Source: Telmatospirillum sp. J64-1 (GTDB lineage Bacteria > Pseudomonadota > Alphaproteobacteria > Rhodospirillales > Magnetospirillaceae). From it: 64,000 bases of DNA. Shown in pieces: positions 53,354 through 62,087 of the stretch (positions are counted from its first letter, which is position 1; every line of letters begins with the position of its first letter). The position numbers and the translations under genes are program-made. Under the pieces are notes generated by a model. It ran no database searches, had not been told where the DNA came from, and was given only the letters and a program-made list of their open reading frames with translations. The stretch spans positions 124,001-188,000 of the forward strand of contig NZ_SBHN01000007.1 in NCBI RefSeq assembly GCF_006980715.1. The letters are read 5' to 3'.

Positions 53354-53839
53354 TCACTCCTTCATTGCGCCAGCGACGGCGGCATCAAGGCTCGCACGGG
53401 CGGGCGCTTGGCCGGTCAGGCGCTGGGCCGTCGCTTCAGCGATCTCCAGGGCGACGTCGCGGACGCTGGCCATGGCCTGTTCCTTGACCGCCTGGATGCG
53501 GACTTCGCCGGCTTGGATCTGCTCGGCGAGGCGAGCGGAGACTTCCTTCTGGCGCTGCTCGGCCTGCTTGGACAGACGATCCTGCGTCTCGCGCAGCATT
53601 TCCTGCGCCTTGGCGCGCGATTCCGCCAGGGCCTTTTCGTAGCTGGCGATTGCCGCCTCGGCTTCGGTCTTGAGCGCCAGTGCCTTGTCGAGATTGTCCT
53701 GAATCTTGCGCTGCCGTTCCTCAAGAACTTCACCGATCCTCGGCAAAGCGACCGTGGACATCAGCAGATACAGGAGGGTGAAAGTGATCGCCAGCCAGAC
53801 CAGCTGAGGCGCGAAAAAGGTCGGGTCGAACTGAGGCAT
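53354..53839 (-). CDS. atpG: F0F1 ATP synthase subunit b'
   Basis: A 161-aa b'-type stator subunit. It starts [20 protein letters not shown], the usual alphaproteobacterial b' opening, followed by the membrane helix [20 protein letters not shown] and a coiled coil ([20 protein letters not shown]). It pairs with subunit b in the peripheral stalk. The symbol atpG or atpF' is used in this group and should not be confused with the gamma subunit. Confidence 0.93.
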   Translation of the reverse strand: MPQFDPTFFAPQLVWLAITFTLLYLLMSTVALPRIGEVLEERQRKIQDNLDKALALKTEAEAAIASYEKALAESRAKAQEMLRETQDRLSKQAEQRQKEVSARLAEQIQAGEVRIQAVKEQAMASVRDVALEIAEATAQRLTGQAPARASLDAAVAGAMKE

Positions 53840-53925
53840 GGACGTTCCTGAAGAAGGGGGCTCCTACAAGCGGTCTGACCGGCGCCCCGTCATTCGGGGG
53901 CCGGTCATCCGGAGGCGTCCCGTGC

Positions 53926-54150
53926 TTACTGGAAAAGCACGATCAGGGCGATAACCAGCGCGAACAGCGCGATAGCTTCGGTAACGGCGAAGCCGATCCA
54001 GCCGTACAGTTCGACGGACTGACGAGCGGCCGGGTTGCGGCCCACGGCGGTGATCAGGTTGGACCAGATGTTACCGACGCCGATACCGGCACCGATCATA
54101 CCGAGGGCGGCCAGACCGGCACCAATGAATCTTCCAGCATCAGCTTCCAT
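53926..54150 (-). CDS. atpE: F0F1 ATP synthase subunit c
   Basis: A 74-aa hairpin proteolipid. Helix 1 contains the Gly ladder AALGMIGAGIGVGNIW, the polar loop is AVGRNPAARQ, and helix 2 (FAVTEAIALFALVIALIVLF) carries the ion-binding Glu. The residues around that Glu lack the extra polar ligands of sodium-type rings, so protons are the likely ion. It lies between atpB and the b' gene with normal spacing. Confidence 0.96.
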   Translation of the reverse strand: MEADAGRFIGAGLAALGMIGAGIGVGNIWSNLITAVGRNPAARQSVELYGWIGFAVTEAIALFALVIALIVLFQ

Positions 54151-54206
54151 GACACACTTCCTTTGTGGACGAGAGGATTAAACTCAGATTCAAGCCCTGC
54201 ACCCGA

Positions 54207-54926
54207 TCAATGCATATTGATCGCGTCGTTGAGATAGATGCAGGACAGAATAGTGAAGACGTAGGCTTGCAGCAGGGCGATCCCGAATTCGAGGATCGTG
54301 ATACCAGCCAGGAAGCCCAGGGGAAGAATACCCAGGATCCCGATCGGAACGAAGCCCGCCACCACCTTCAGCATGATGTGACCGACGGTCATGTTGGCCG
54401 ACAGACGCACAGCCAGGCTGAAAGGACGGGACAGGTAGGAGATCAGTTCGATCGGAACCAGGATGACTGCGGTCACCAGCGGCGCGCCATGCGGGAAGAA
54501 CATCCGCAGATAATGGGTGCCGTGCCGGGCGAAACCGATGATCGTCACCATGATGAACACGAAGGCCGCCAGCGCGAAGGTGACGATCGTGTGGCTGGTG
54601 AAGGTGAACGAGAACGGGATCATGCCCAGCAGGTTGCCGAACAGCACGAACATGAACAGGGTGAAGATGAAGGGGAAATACTTGCGCCCTTCGCTGCCCA
54701 CGTTGTCGCGTAGCATATTCGCTACGAACTCGTAGGACATCTCCGCCATCGACTGCCAGCGCCCAGGAACCAGCGAGCGATGCCGCATCCCCACGGTCAG
54801 GAAGACGGTGATCAGGACCACCGCGGCAACCATCAGCAGCGAGGAATTGGTGAACGACACGTTCACGCCCGCGACTTCCATCGGCACCAGCGGCCGGATT
54901 TCAAATTGTTCGATCGGGTTTGCCAC
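54207..54926 (-). CDS. atpB: F0F1 ATP synthase subunit a
   Basis: A 239-aa membrane subunit. Start GTG 54926 (VANPIEQFEIRPLV) follows AAGAGGGAAC; the frame is open 27 codons further but without a site. Key parts: FPFIFTLFMFVLFGNLLGMI, the essential Arg in SLAVRLSANMTVGHIML, and the C-terminal GIALLQAYVFTILSCIYLND. It forms the two proton half-channels against the c-ring. It is 13 bases after atpI. Confidence 0.95.
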   Translation of the reverse strand: MANPIEQFEIRPLVPMEVAGVNVSFTNSSLLMVAAVVLITVFLTVGMRHRSLVPGRWQSMAEMSYEFVANMLRDNVGSEGRKYFPFIFTLFMFVLFGNLLGMIPFSFTFTSHTIVTFALAAFVFIMVTIIGFARHGTHYLRMFFPHGAPLVTAVILVPIELISYLSRPFSLAVRLSANMTVGHIMLKVVAGFVPIGILGILPLGFLAGITILEFGIALLQAYVFTILSCIYLNDAINMH

Positions 54927-54939
54927 CGCGCGTTCCCTC

Positions 54940-55305
54940 TTAAGAACCGTTTTTTCGATCAGGCTCGTCCTGCCGTGCCTGGGCCTGTCCCACGCCGACG
55001 GTATCATCCAGTCCCTTGACAGCCCGATAGACGTTCAACGCACCGGCAGCACTGCCTAGGAACAGAAACACCACCATCAACCAGGGCCTCGTGCCCAGCC
55101 ACGCATCAAGGGCGTAACCGATGCCGACGCCAACCAACACGCCCGCGACCAGCTCCACGGCAATCCGCAAGCCAAGTCCGATCCCCTTTGATGGGGCCCG
55201 TCGGGAGGGGCCGCGCCCGCTATCTAACTCTTCCCGGCTTCGTGCAGCACGCAGCCGGGCCTCAAGATCATCAAAAGGAGGGGGAGAGTCGCCGCGATCA
55301 GTCAT
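54940..55305 (-). CDS. atpI: ATP synthase protein I
   Basis: A 121-aa AtpI. ATG 55305 (MTDRGDSPPPFDDLEARLRA) is chosen because homologues begin with such a charged N-terminus; a longer frame starts 16 codons upstream. Two membrane helices follow: IAVELVAGVLVGVGIGYALD and WLMVVFLFLGSAAGALNVYR. AtpI assists c-ring assembly or magnesium uptake. It is the first gene of the F0 operon, 143 bases after smc on the same strand; that gap should hold the promoter. Confidence 0.9.
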   Translation of the reverse strand: MTDRGDSPPPFDDLEARLRAARSREELDSGRGPSRRAPSKGIGLGLRIAVELVAGVLVGVGIGYALDAWLGTRPWLMVVFLFLGSAAGALNVYRAVKGLDDTVGVGQAQARQDEPDRKNGS

Positions 55306-55448
55306 TTTACTAAAAGCGCCGCCTTGCCCCCCATCCGAGCGCGATAGCGCCAAAAAGCGCGGGCACCATAAGTCGAGCCATGCGACAAGTCAAGACCGAA
55401 AACCCCCATGCCAAGTCCTTGTATTACCAGTAGAAATAGCTTTCGAGA

Positions 55449-58400
55449 TCATGCGGGAGCCGTATCTCTCAACCTTTCGGCCTCTTTCAGGTCCACGGAA
55501 ACCAGAGTGGAAACCCCCCGCTCCGCCATGGTCACGCCGAATAGCCTATCCATCCTGGCCATACTCATACGGTGATGGGTAATAATAAGGAAGCGCGTTT
55601 GCGCCTGGCGGGCCATTTCGCCGACCAGTGAACAGAAGCGGTCGACATTCGCATCGTCCAGCGGCGCGTCCACTTCGTCCAGCACGCATATGGGTGCCGG
55701 ATTGGTCATGAACACGCCGAAAAGCAAAGCCAGGGCGGTCAGCGCCTGCTCGCCACCCGACAGCAGCGACAAATTCTGCAGCCGCTTGCCCGGCGGGCTG
55801 GCCATGATATCCAGGCCCGCCGCCAGCGGATCATCGGATTCCGTCAGCGCCAGATGCGCTCGGCCGCCGCCGAACAGCCGCACGAACAGGTCGCGGAAAT
55901 GGCGGTCCACCTCCTGGAACGAGGCCAGCAGACGCTCCCGCCCCTCGCGGTTCAATTCGTTGATGGCATGGCGCAGCTTGGCGATGGCCGCCGTCAGGTC
56001 GTCGCGCTCGGCATTGAGCGTGGCGATCTGCGCTTCCAGTTCCTCCACTTCCTGCTCGGCCCGCAGGTTGACCGGCCCCAGGGCCTCGCGCTCGCGCAGC
56101 AGGCGGGCGAGGCGCCGGTCCAGTTCGTCGGGATCGGGGGCATCACCGCCCTCGCGCAACGCCGCCACCTCGGGCATGTCGAGCAATTGCTCGGGCGTCC
56201 GGTCGAGCTTTTCCGAAATCCGGCCCGCCACGGCACGGCAGGCCTGGGCACAGGCCGCGACCTCGGCCTCGCGTCGCACCCGCTCCTCGCGCGCCGCCGC
56301 CAATTGCTTCTCGATGCCCTTCAACTGGCGGTCGGCCTCGGCGACCACGGCTTCGGCGGCGGCCAGGGCATCGGCGGCCTGCGCGCGTCCCTCCTCGGCC
56401 TCCGACAGCAGGTCCATCAATTCGCCGCGCTTGTCGGCGATCTCCATGGGCAAGGCCGCAAGGCGCTCCATCTCGCCCATGGCCTCTTCCCGGCGCAGGG
56501 CCAACTCCTCGCGTTCCTCGGCCGCTTCGGCGGCACGGTCGCGCCACGAGGCCATTTCCCGCCCGATGGCGTCGAGGCGGCGGCGGCGCTCCTCGCCCGC
56601 ACGGGTCAGGCGCTCCAGCTCCGCCCGGGCCTCGATCTGCGCGGCCCGGCGCTCGGCCAGATCGGCCCGCCGCAGAGCCAGCCTCTCGCGCCCGTCCTGC
56701 AAGCCCTCGGCCTCCTCGCCCTGGGCACGGGCGGCTTCGGCCTGCGCCTGGGCCTCGGCGATATCGGTGCCCAGGCTGCCCGCCGCCTCGTCCAGGCTGG
56801 CCAGGCGCGAGGCGCTGGCGGCGGCTTTCTGGGCCAGACGCGCCAAAGCGTCGCGGGACTGGGCCGTCTCGGATTCGGCCTGTCGCACCTGATCGCGTGC
56901 GCGACGTTCGGCCTCGGCGGCCAGTTCGACCGCTTCCGAGGCCTCTTCCACCCGCGCCTCGGCATTCTCCACGCGGAATTCCGCCTCTTCCAACTCGGCG
57001 CGCAATTCCGCCAGCCGGTTGCGCTGCCGTAGCCGGGTCGCGGCCACCGAGGGCGCGCCCGCCGCCGCCGTGAAGCCGTCCCAGCGCCACAGATCGCCCT
57101 CGCGGGTGACCAGCCTCTGGCCGGGGGCAAGGTCATGGCGCAGGTCCCGCCCGATGGCGACGGAAGCCACCACGCCGATCTGTGACAGGCGCCGGGCCAG
57201 GGCCGCGGGCGCCCGGACGTGTTCGGCTAAAGGCTCGGCCCCGGTGGGCAAGGGCGGCAGGGTAGCCAGCGGCGGCAGGCTCATCCAGCGCAGAGGCTGG
57301 CCTTCGTCCTCGCTGGCGGGATGGGACAGGTCATCGCCCAGCGCAGCACCCAAAGCGGCTTCCAGCCCCGGCGTCACGGTCAGGGCATCAAGGACAGGCG
57401 GCAGGCCGCCCTCACGCACCGCCTCGGCCAGCAGATCGGCCAGCACCCCCTCCTCCGCCCGCAAGCGCGCCCGCTGGGCAGCCTCGGCTTGTAAGGCATC
57501 GCGGGCGGCATCGCGCAGGCCTTGCGCGGAATGCTTGGCCTGTTCGGCGGCCTCGGCCTGCTCGCGCGCCTGTTCCAGCGCTTCGGCCGCCGCCTCGACG
57601 CGCATCTCGGCCTCGGCCAGCATCTCCTCGGACACTGCTTCGGCTTGGGCGGCATCGCGCTGCGCCTCGATCTCCGCCTGTCGGGCCGACAGCCGGGCGA
57701 GACGGGCCTCGGCCTCGGCCAATTGGCGCACGGCGGCGGCACGCTTGGCTTCGGCGGCGGCCACGTCATCGGTCAAGCGGGCCAGTTCGGCTTCGAGCCC
57801 CGCCACCGCCTCGGCCAGGGCCTCCAGCTTCTCGGCGGCGATCTCCCGCTCTTCCTCTTCGCCCTCGCGGGCATCCTCGATCTGCCCCTGTTCCTCGGCC
57901 AGCCGGGCCAGGGCGGTGGCGGCGTCCTCGGCGCGGGAAGTGGCGCGGTGCAGGTCGGAGTCGATCTGCTGAAGGCGGCGCTGCTGTTCGGCATGGGCGG
58001 CGGCGAGACGGCCTTCCTCGGCGTCAAGCTGCTCGCGCGCCACCATCAGGCGCTGGACCTTGGCCGCCGCCTCGGCTTCGGCCTGGCGCAAGGCGGGCAG
58101 CCCGGCGGAGGCCTCGGCCTGCGCGGTGGCGGCGCTGGCGGCGGTGCCGGTCAACTCGCCGACCTCCGTCTCGGCCTGGCGCAAGGCGGTGCGGGCTTCG
58201 TCCAGGGCGGCCAAGGCGGCAACCCAGCGCAGATGCAGCAGCACCGCTTCCGCCTGGCGGATCTGTTCCGAGATACTGCGATAGCGGGCCGCCTGCTTGG
58301 CCTGGCGGCGCAGGCCCTGCAATTGGGCATCCAGGGTCACCAGGACGTCATCCAGGCGCGCCAGGTTCTCTTCCGTCGCCTTCAGGCGAAGCTGCGCTTC

Positions 58401-58937
58401 GTGGCGGCGGGAATGCAGGCCGCGAATGCCCGCCGCCTCTTCCAGCAGGGCGCGGCGGTCGGCGGGCTTGGCGTTGATCAGGGCGCCGATCTTGCCCTGG
58501 CTGACCATGGCGGTGGAACGCGCGCCGGTGGCGGCATCGGCAAAGAGAAGCTGCACGTCGCGCGCGCGCACTTCCTTGCCGTTGACCTTGTAGACCGAAC
58601 CCGACCCGCGCTCGATGCGGCGCGTGATCTCCAGTTCGTCGTGATCGTTGAAGATCGCCGGAGCCGTGCGCGAGCGGTTGTCGAGATGGACCGTCACCTC
58701 GGCGACATTGCGCGGCGGACGGCTGGCCGTGCCGCCGAAGATGACGTCGTCCATGTCGCCACCGCGCATCTGCTTGGCCGAGGTCTCGCCCATGACCCAG
58801 CGCAGCGCCTCGACCAGATTGGACTTGCCGCAGCCATTGGGCCCGACGACGCCGGTGGTGCCCGGCGCGACGACCAGATCGGTGGGCTCGACGAAGGACT
58901 TGAAGCCCGACAGCCGCAGCCTGGTGAAATGGATCAA
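55449..58937 (-). CDS. smc: Chromosome segregation protein SMC
   Basis: A complete 1162-aa SMC. The N-terminal head has MIHFTRLRLSGFKSFVEPTD and Walker A GPNGCGKSNLVEALRWVMGE. Coiled coil covers about 170-480, very rich in Ala, Glu and Arg. The hinge is about 490-620 (PPVLDALTVTPGLEAALGAA, RLVTREGDLWRWDGFTAAAG), and a second coiled coil covers about 640-990. The C-terminal head has the signature LSGGEQALTALALLFGVF from residue 1059 and Walker B PICVLDEVDAPLDDANVDRF. It condenses and aligns chromosome arms with ScpAB. It is the third gene of the dciA-dsbA-smc unit. Confidence 0.97.
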   Translation of the reverse strand: MIHFTRLRLSGFKSFVEPTDLVVAPGTTGVVGPNGCGKSNLVEALRWVMGETSAKQMRGGDMDDVIFGGTASRPPRNVAEVTVHLDNRSRTAPAIFNDHDELEITRRIERGSGSVYKVNGKEVRARDVQLLFADAATGARSTAMVSQGKIGALINAKPADRRALLEEAAGIRGLHSRRHEAQLRLKATEENLARLDDVLVTLDAQLQGLRRQAKQAARYRSISEQIRQAEAVLLHLRWVAALAALDEARTALRQAETEVGELTGTAASAATAQAEASAGLPALRQAEAEAAAKVQRLMVAREQLDAEEGRLAAAHAEQQRRLQQIDSDLHRATSRAEDAATALARLAEEQGQIEDAREGEEEEREIAAEKLEALAEAVAGLEAELARLTDDVAAAEAKRAAAVRQLAEAEARLARLSARQAEIEAQRDAAQAEAVSEEMLAEAEMRVEAAAEALEQAREQAEAAEQAKHSAQGLRDAARDALQAEAAQRARLRAEEGVLADLLAEAVREGGLPPVLDALTVTPGLEAALGAALGDDLSHPASEDEGQPLRWMSLPPLATLPPLPTGAEPLAEHVRAPAALARRLSQIGVVASVAIGRDLRHDLAPGQRLVTREGDLWRWDGFTAAAGAPSVAATRLRQRNRLAELRAELEEAEFRVENAEARVEEASEAVELAAEAERRARDQVRQAESETAQSRDALARLAQKAAASASRLASLDEAAGSLGTDIAEAQAQAEAARAQGEEAEGLQDGRERLALRRADLAERRAAQIEARAELERLTRAGEERRRRLDAIGREMASWRDRAAEAAEEREELALRREEAMGEMERLAALPMEIADKRGELMDLLSEAEEGRAQAADALAAAEAVVAEADRQLKGIEKQLAAAREERVRREAEVAACAQACRAVAGRISEKLDRTPEQLLDMPEVAALREGGDAPDPDELDRRLARLLREREALGPVNLRAEQEVEELEAQIATLNAERDDLTAAIAKLRHAINELNREGRERLLASFQEVDRHFRDLFVRLFGGGRAHLALTESDDPLAAGLDIMASPPGKRLQNLSLLSGGEQALTALALLFGVFMTNPAPICVLDEVDAPLDDANVDRFCSLVGEMARQAQTRFLIITHHRMSMARMDRLFGVTMAERGVSTLVSVDLKEAERLRDTAPA

Positions 58938-58976
58938 GCCCGCCCCCCTTCGCGGACGTGATTGGAAGGGCGGCCC

Positions 58977-59633
58977 TTAGCGGGCCGCCGCTTCCTCCAG
59001 CACCTTCTGGAACTGATCGTAGGGCAACGCGCCGGTCACCCTGCGGCCGTTGATGATGAAGGTCGGGGTCGAGTTGACGCTATGCTCGCTGGCACCGATG
59101 TCGCGGCGGGCCTGGATGGCGGTCATCAATTCCTGGTCCTGGAGGCAGGAATCGAATTGCTGCTCGCTCATGCCGCCCAGGCGGGCCACGTTGCGCAGGG
59201 CCGCCGCCGGTTCAGGCGCGCGCGACCACTGGGACTGCGTCTGGAACAGGGTTTCCAGGAAGGGGAAATAGCGGTTGTCCCCCGCGCAATGCGCCAGCAT
59301 CGCCCCGGCCAGGGCCAGCCCGTCGAGCGGGAAGTCGCGGTAGACCAGCTTGGCCCGCCCGGTATCGATCCATTCCGCCTTGACCTGCGGCAGCGTGTCG
59401 CGGTGGAAGGCGGCGCAATGCGGGCAGGTCAGCGAGGAATACTCGATGATAGTGACCGGCGCATCGGGATTGCCCAGCACCCGGTCGGGCGCCTTGGCCG
59501 CCGGAGCCTCGGCCTGAGCCATCTGCGGCTGAGCGGTCTGGGCGGCGGCGGGCGTGATGGCAGCCCATCCGGCAAGCCCGGCGGCGACAACGGCGGCCGC
59601 GCCTGCGACCTTGAACCCAGTCAAACCCTTCAC
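58977..59633 (-). CDS. DsbA-family thiol oxidoreductase
   Basis: A 218-aa periplasmic thioredoxin-fold protein. Start GTG 59633 (VKGLTGFKVAGAAAVV) has AAGGAG seven bases upstream. The N-terminus is a signal or anchor (VAGAAAVVAAGLAGWAAITP). Thioredoxin_4 domain: VLGNPDAPVTIIEYSSLTCP with the active site CPHC, FPLDGLALAGAMLAHCAG and the cis-Pro segment STPTFIINGRRVTGALPYDQ. The layout is that of BcrDsbA/DsbG-like oxidoreductases of alphaproteobacteria that sit between dciA and smc. It probably oxidises or isomerises disulfides in secreted proteins. Confidence 0.9.
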   Translation of the reverse strand: MKGLTGFKVAGAAAVVAAGLAGWAAITPAAAQTAQPQMAQAEAPAAKAPDRVLGNPDAPVTIIEYSSLTCPHCAAFHRDTLPQVKAEWIDTGRAKLVYRDFPLDGLALAGAMLAHCAGDNRYFPFLETLFQTQSQWSRAPEPAAALRNVARLGGMSEQQFDSCLQDQELMTAIQARRDIGASEHSVNSTPTFIINGRRVTGALPYDQFQKVLEEAAAR

Positions 59634-59704
59634 GTCAAATCTCCTTGCAGGTCGCGCGCAGTGTAGAAGCCCGGCAAGCGGGCGACAAGAATTCAAGAGA
59701 TACA

Positions 59705-60202
59705 TCAGCCCTGGCGGGAAGCAATCCTTTCGCCCAGAGCGGCCAAAGCTTGGCGCAGCTCCTCGTCCTCGATGCCCGCCAGCCCCTGTTCCAGCACCGC
59801 CTTGCGCTCGGGCGGCGGCGGAACGGCCGGTTTGGGCTGAGGCGGCGGCTGGCGGCGCGGCAGCGGTCCTTGATTGATCGCGATCCGCGCCACGGCGCCA
59901 TAGCCGAACCAGGCATTCACCCGCTCGATGATCTGGGGCTGATAATGCTGGAGGATTGTGGCGAAACTACCGTTGGCCACCCGGATATGCAGGGTGCCGC
60001 CGCTGCGTTCCCCCTTGGGGAAGGCGATGCGGTCGGGCAAGGCGTGGCTGGCCACCGCCGACCCGACGATGCTGGGCCAGTCCACCAGCATGGCGGCGTT
60101 GAAGCCCCGCCGGAAGACGGCCGGGGCCGCAACGGTGCCGACGGGGACCGAAACATGTTCGAGACCCCTTGCATGTCGTTCGCTTTTCCGGCTATCGCTC
60201 AT
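59705..60202 (-). CDS. DUF721 (DciA-type) protein
   Basis: A 165-aa protein. ATG 60202 (MSDSRKSERHARGLEH) sits behind AAGGAG at short spacing; the frame is open far upstream, but that part lies antisense to mutY and is a shadow. The DUF721 core is at about 25-115 (NAAMLVDWPSIVGSAVASHA, TLHIRVANGSFATILQHYQP and QIIERVNAWFGYGAVARI), with a Pro-rich linker and helical tail (QALAALGERIASRQG). DciA proteins help load the replicative helicase DnaB. That role is likely but not proven for alphaproteobacterial DUF721 members. First gene of the dciA-dsbA-smc unit. Confidence 0.85.
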   Translation of the reverse strand: MSDSRKSERHARGLEHVSVPVGTVAAPAVFRRGFNAAMLVDWPSIVGSAVASHALPDRIAFPKGERSGGTLHIRVANGSFATILQHYQPQIIERVNAWFGYGAVARIAINQGPLPRRQPPPQPKPAVPPPPERKAVLEQGLAGIEDEELRQALAALGERIASRQG

Positions 60203-60229
60203 GGCTCCTTGTGTGACACGTTCCAGGTC

Positions 60230-61324
60230 ATGTCGCAACACGATCCGAAATTCCTTCCCGAACCGCAATCCCTGCGGCCCGAGAATCTGAGCGGGCGCCT
60301 GCTGTCCTGGTATGACCGCAATCGCCGTGTCATGCCCTGGCGCGCCTTGCCCGGCGAACTGGCCGACCCCTATCGCATCTGGCTGTCCGAGGTCATGCTC
60401 CAGCAGACCACCGTGGCCGCCGTCATCCCCTATTTCCAGAAATTCGTCGAGCGCTGGCCCACCGTGATGGACCTGGCCCAGGCGCCGCTGGACGACGTGC
60501 TGCATGCCTGGGCGGGGCTGGGCTATTACGCCCGCGCCCGCAACCTGCATAAATGCGCCCAGACCGTGGCGGCCTGGCGCGGCGGCGTCTTTCCCGACAC
60601 CGAGGAAGCCCTGCGCAAGCTGCCGGGCGTGGGCGAATACACGGCAGCGGCCATCGCCGCCATCGCCTTCGGCAAGCCCGCCGTGGTCGTCGACGGCAAT
60701 GTGGAGCGGGTCATGGCCCGCGTCTTCGCCGTCACCGAACCGCTGCCGCGCGCCAAGCGCCAGATCAAGGAACATGCCGCCACCCTGACGCCCCGGGAAC
60801 GGCCGGGCGACTATGCCCAGGCGGTGATGGATCTGGGCGCCACCATCTGCACCCCGCGCAATCCCGCCTGCGGCATCTGCCCGCTGATGGCCGCCTGCGT
60901 GGGGCGGCAACTGGGCATGGCGGAAGCGCTGCCGGCCAAGGAAGAGAAGCCAGAACGCCCCACCCGCCGGGGCATCGCCTTCTGGGCCACCCGCAAGGAC
61001 GGGGCCGTGCTGCTGCGCCGCCGTCCCGAAGTCGGCCTGCTGGGCGGCATGATCGAGATCCCCTCGACCCCCTGGCGCGAGGACAAGTGGAGCCTGGAAG
61101 ACGCCCTGCCCGAAGCCCCCTTCCAGGCCGAATGGCGCCTGCTGCCGGGGCTGGTGCGCCATACCTTCACCCATTTCCACCTGGAACTGGTCGTCGCCGC
61201 CGGCAAGATCGGTCCCGCCGCCCTGACACGCGGCCTGTGGGTGCCGCTCGACAAGCTGGGCGACCATGCCCTGCCAACCGTGATGCGCAAGGTGGTCAAA
61301 CACGCCCTGCTGAAGGCGTATTGA
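60230..61324 (+). CDS. mutY: A/G-specific adenine glycosylase
   Basis: A 364-aa base-excision repair enzyme that removes adenine opposite 8-oxoguanine. WYDRNRRVMPWRALPG at the start, IWLSEVMLQQTTVAAVIPYF with the catalytic Glu, the helix-hairpin-helix LRKLPGVGEYTAAAIAAIAF, VVDGNVERVMARVFA with the catalytic Asp, the [4Fe-4S] cysteines in CTPRNPACGICPLMAAC, and a C-terminal NUDIX-like domain (AVLLRRRPEVGLLGGMIEIP) recognising 8-oxoG. ATG 60230 is only 27 bases from the divergent DUF721 start. Confidence 0.95.
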   Translation: MSQHDPKFLPEPQSLRPENLSGRLLSWYDRNRRVMPWRALPGELADPYRIWLSEVMLQQTTVAAVIPYFQKFVERWPTVMDLAQAPLDDVLHAWAGLGYYARARNLHKCAQTVAAWRGGVFPDTEEALRKLPGVGEYTAAAIAAIAFGKPAVVVDGNVERVMARVFAVTEPLPRAKRQIKEHAATLTPRERPGDYAQAVMDLGATICTPRNPACGICPLMAACVGRQLGMAEALPAKEEKPERPTRRGIAFWATRKDGAVLLRRRPEVGLLGGMIEIPSTPWREDKWSLEDALPEAPFQAEWRLLPGLVRHTFTHFHLELVVAAGKIGPAALTRGLWVPLDKLGDHALPTVMRKVVKHALLKAY

Positions 61325-61346
61325 GGGGCGAGGCGGGCCATGCCCC

Positions 61347-61544
61347 CTAACGCCGCGGCATCGGCGCAGGGGGCGGCAGTTCCTCCGGCGCGGGCGGGGG
61401 AATGACCGGCGGAGGCGGCTCGGCGCGTTGGGATGGCGACGGGCCGACATCCCAATTGCCGTCAAAAACATGGGGAAAGCGGTCCTGGGGAGAGCAGGCG
61501 GCCAGAAGGGCGGCTCCCGCGACGGCCAGACTCCACCGGCGCAT
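61347..61544 (-). CDS. Small proline-rich lipoprotein
   Basis: A 65-aa predicted lipoprotein. Start ATG 61544 lies three bases after the T of the peroxiredoxin stop codon (TGATCATG), so translation is probably coupled. MRRWSLAVAGAALLAACSPQ gives a clean lipobox LAAC at residue 17. The mature chain has FPHVFDGNWDVGPSPSQRAE and then a Pro-rich tail (PPPVIPPPAPEELPPPAP). No domain recognised. It ends 22 bases from the convergent mutY stop. Confidence 0.72.
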   Translation of the reverse strand: MRRWSLAVAGAALLAACSPQDRFPHVFDGNWDVGPSPSQRAEPPPPVIPPPAPEELPPPAPMPRR

Positions 61545-61546
61545 GA

Positions 61547-62032
61547 TCACCCCAGCGCCTGAAGGATCGCCTCGGCGCTCGATCCTTCGAATTTGCCCGG
61601 ATCGTCGACGACCAGATGCGTGACGGTGCCGTCTTCCACGATCATGGCATAGCGCTTCGAGCGCCGCCCCATGCCCCTTTCGGTGGCATCCCAAACCAGC
61701 CCGGCCTTTTCGGTGAAATCGCAGGAACCATCGGCCAGCATGCGGATCTTGCCGCCGACCTCGCGCTCACGCCCCCAGGCATCCATGACGAAGGCGTCAT
61801 TGACCGACAGGCAGATGATCTCGTCCACGCCCTTGGCCTTGATCTCGTCGGCCTTCTCAACGAAGCCCGGCAGATGCTTGGAGGAACAGGTCGGGGTGAA
61901 GGCGCCCGGCAGGCCGAACACAACGATCTTGCGCCCGGCGAACAGGCTTTCGGTCGGCACGTCCTGAACACCGTCGGCGGTTTTCTCGCGCAAGACGGCC
62001 TTGGGCAGCTTCTGGCCCGGCTGAATGATCAT
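61547..62032 (-). CDS. Peroxiredoxin, Prx5/AhpE-like type
   Basis: A 161-aa thiol peroxidase. ATG 62032 (MIIQPGQKLPKAVLREKTAD) follows GGAGAG; longer frames lack support. Active site GLPGAFTPTCSSKHLPGFVE with the peroxidatic Cys in PTC, then ICLSVNDAFVMDAWG and a later Cys in DGSCDFTEKAG. The Prx5 family reduces hydroperoxides with glutathione/glutaredoxin or thioredoxin. It is 55 bases downstream of the DsbD-like gene, in a thiol-redox neighbourhood. Confidence 0.93.
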   Translation of the reverse strand: MIIQPGQKLPKAVLREKTADGVQDVPTESLFAGRKIVVFGLPGAFTPTCSSKHLPGFVEKADEIKAKGVDEIICLSVNDAFVMDAWGREREVGGKIRMLADGSCDFTEKAGLVWDATERGMGRRSKRYAMIVEDGTVTHLVVDDPGKFEGSSAEAILQALG

Positions 62033-62087
62033 CCCATATCTCTCCTTGAGCTTCTTCACACGCAACATGGCGCTGCGCGAAGGCTTG

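Noticed and set aside
55690-58961. Long plus-strand open frames opposite smc
   Set aside because: They are artefacts of the Ala/Glu/Arg-rich coiled-coil codons of smc; the products have no protein-like features and no ribosome-binding sites.
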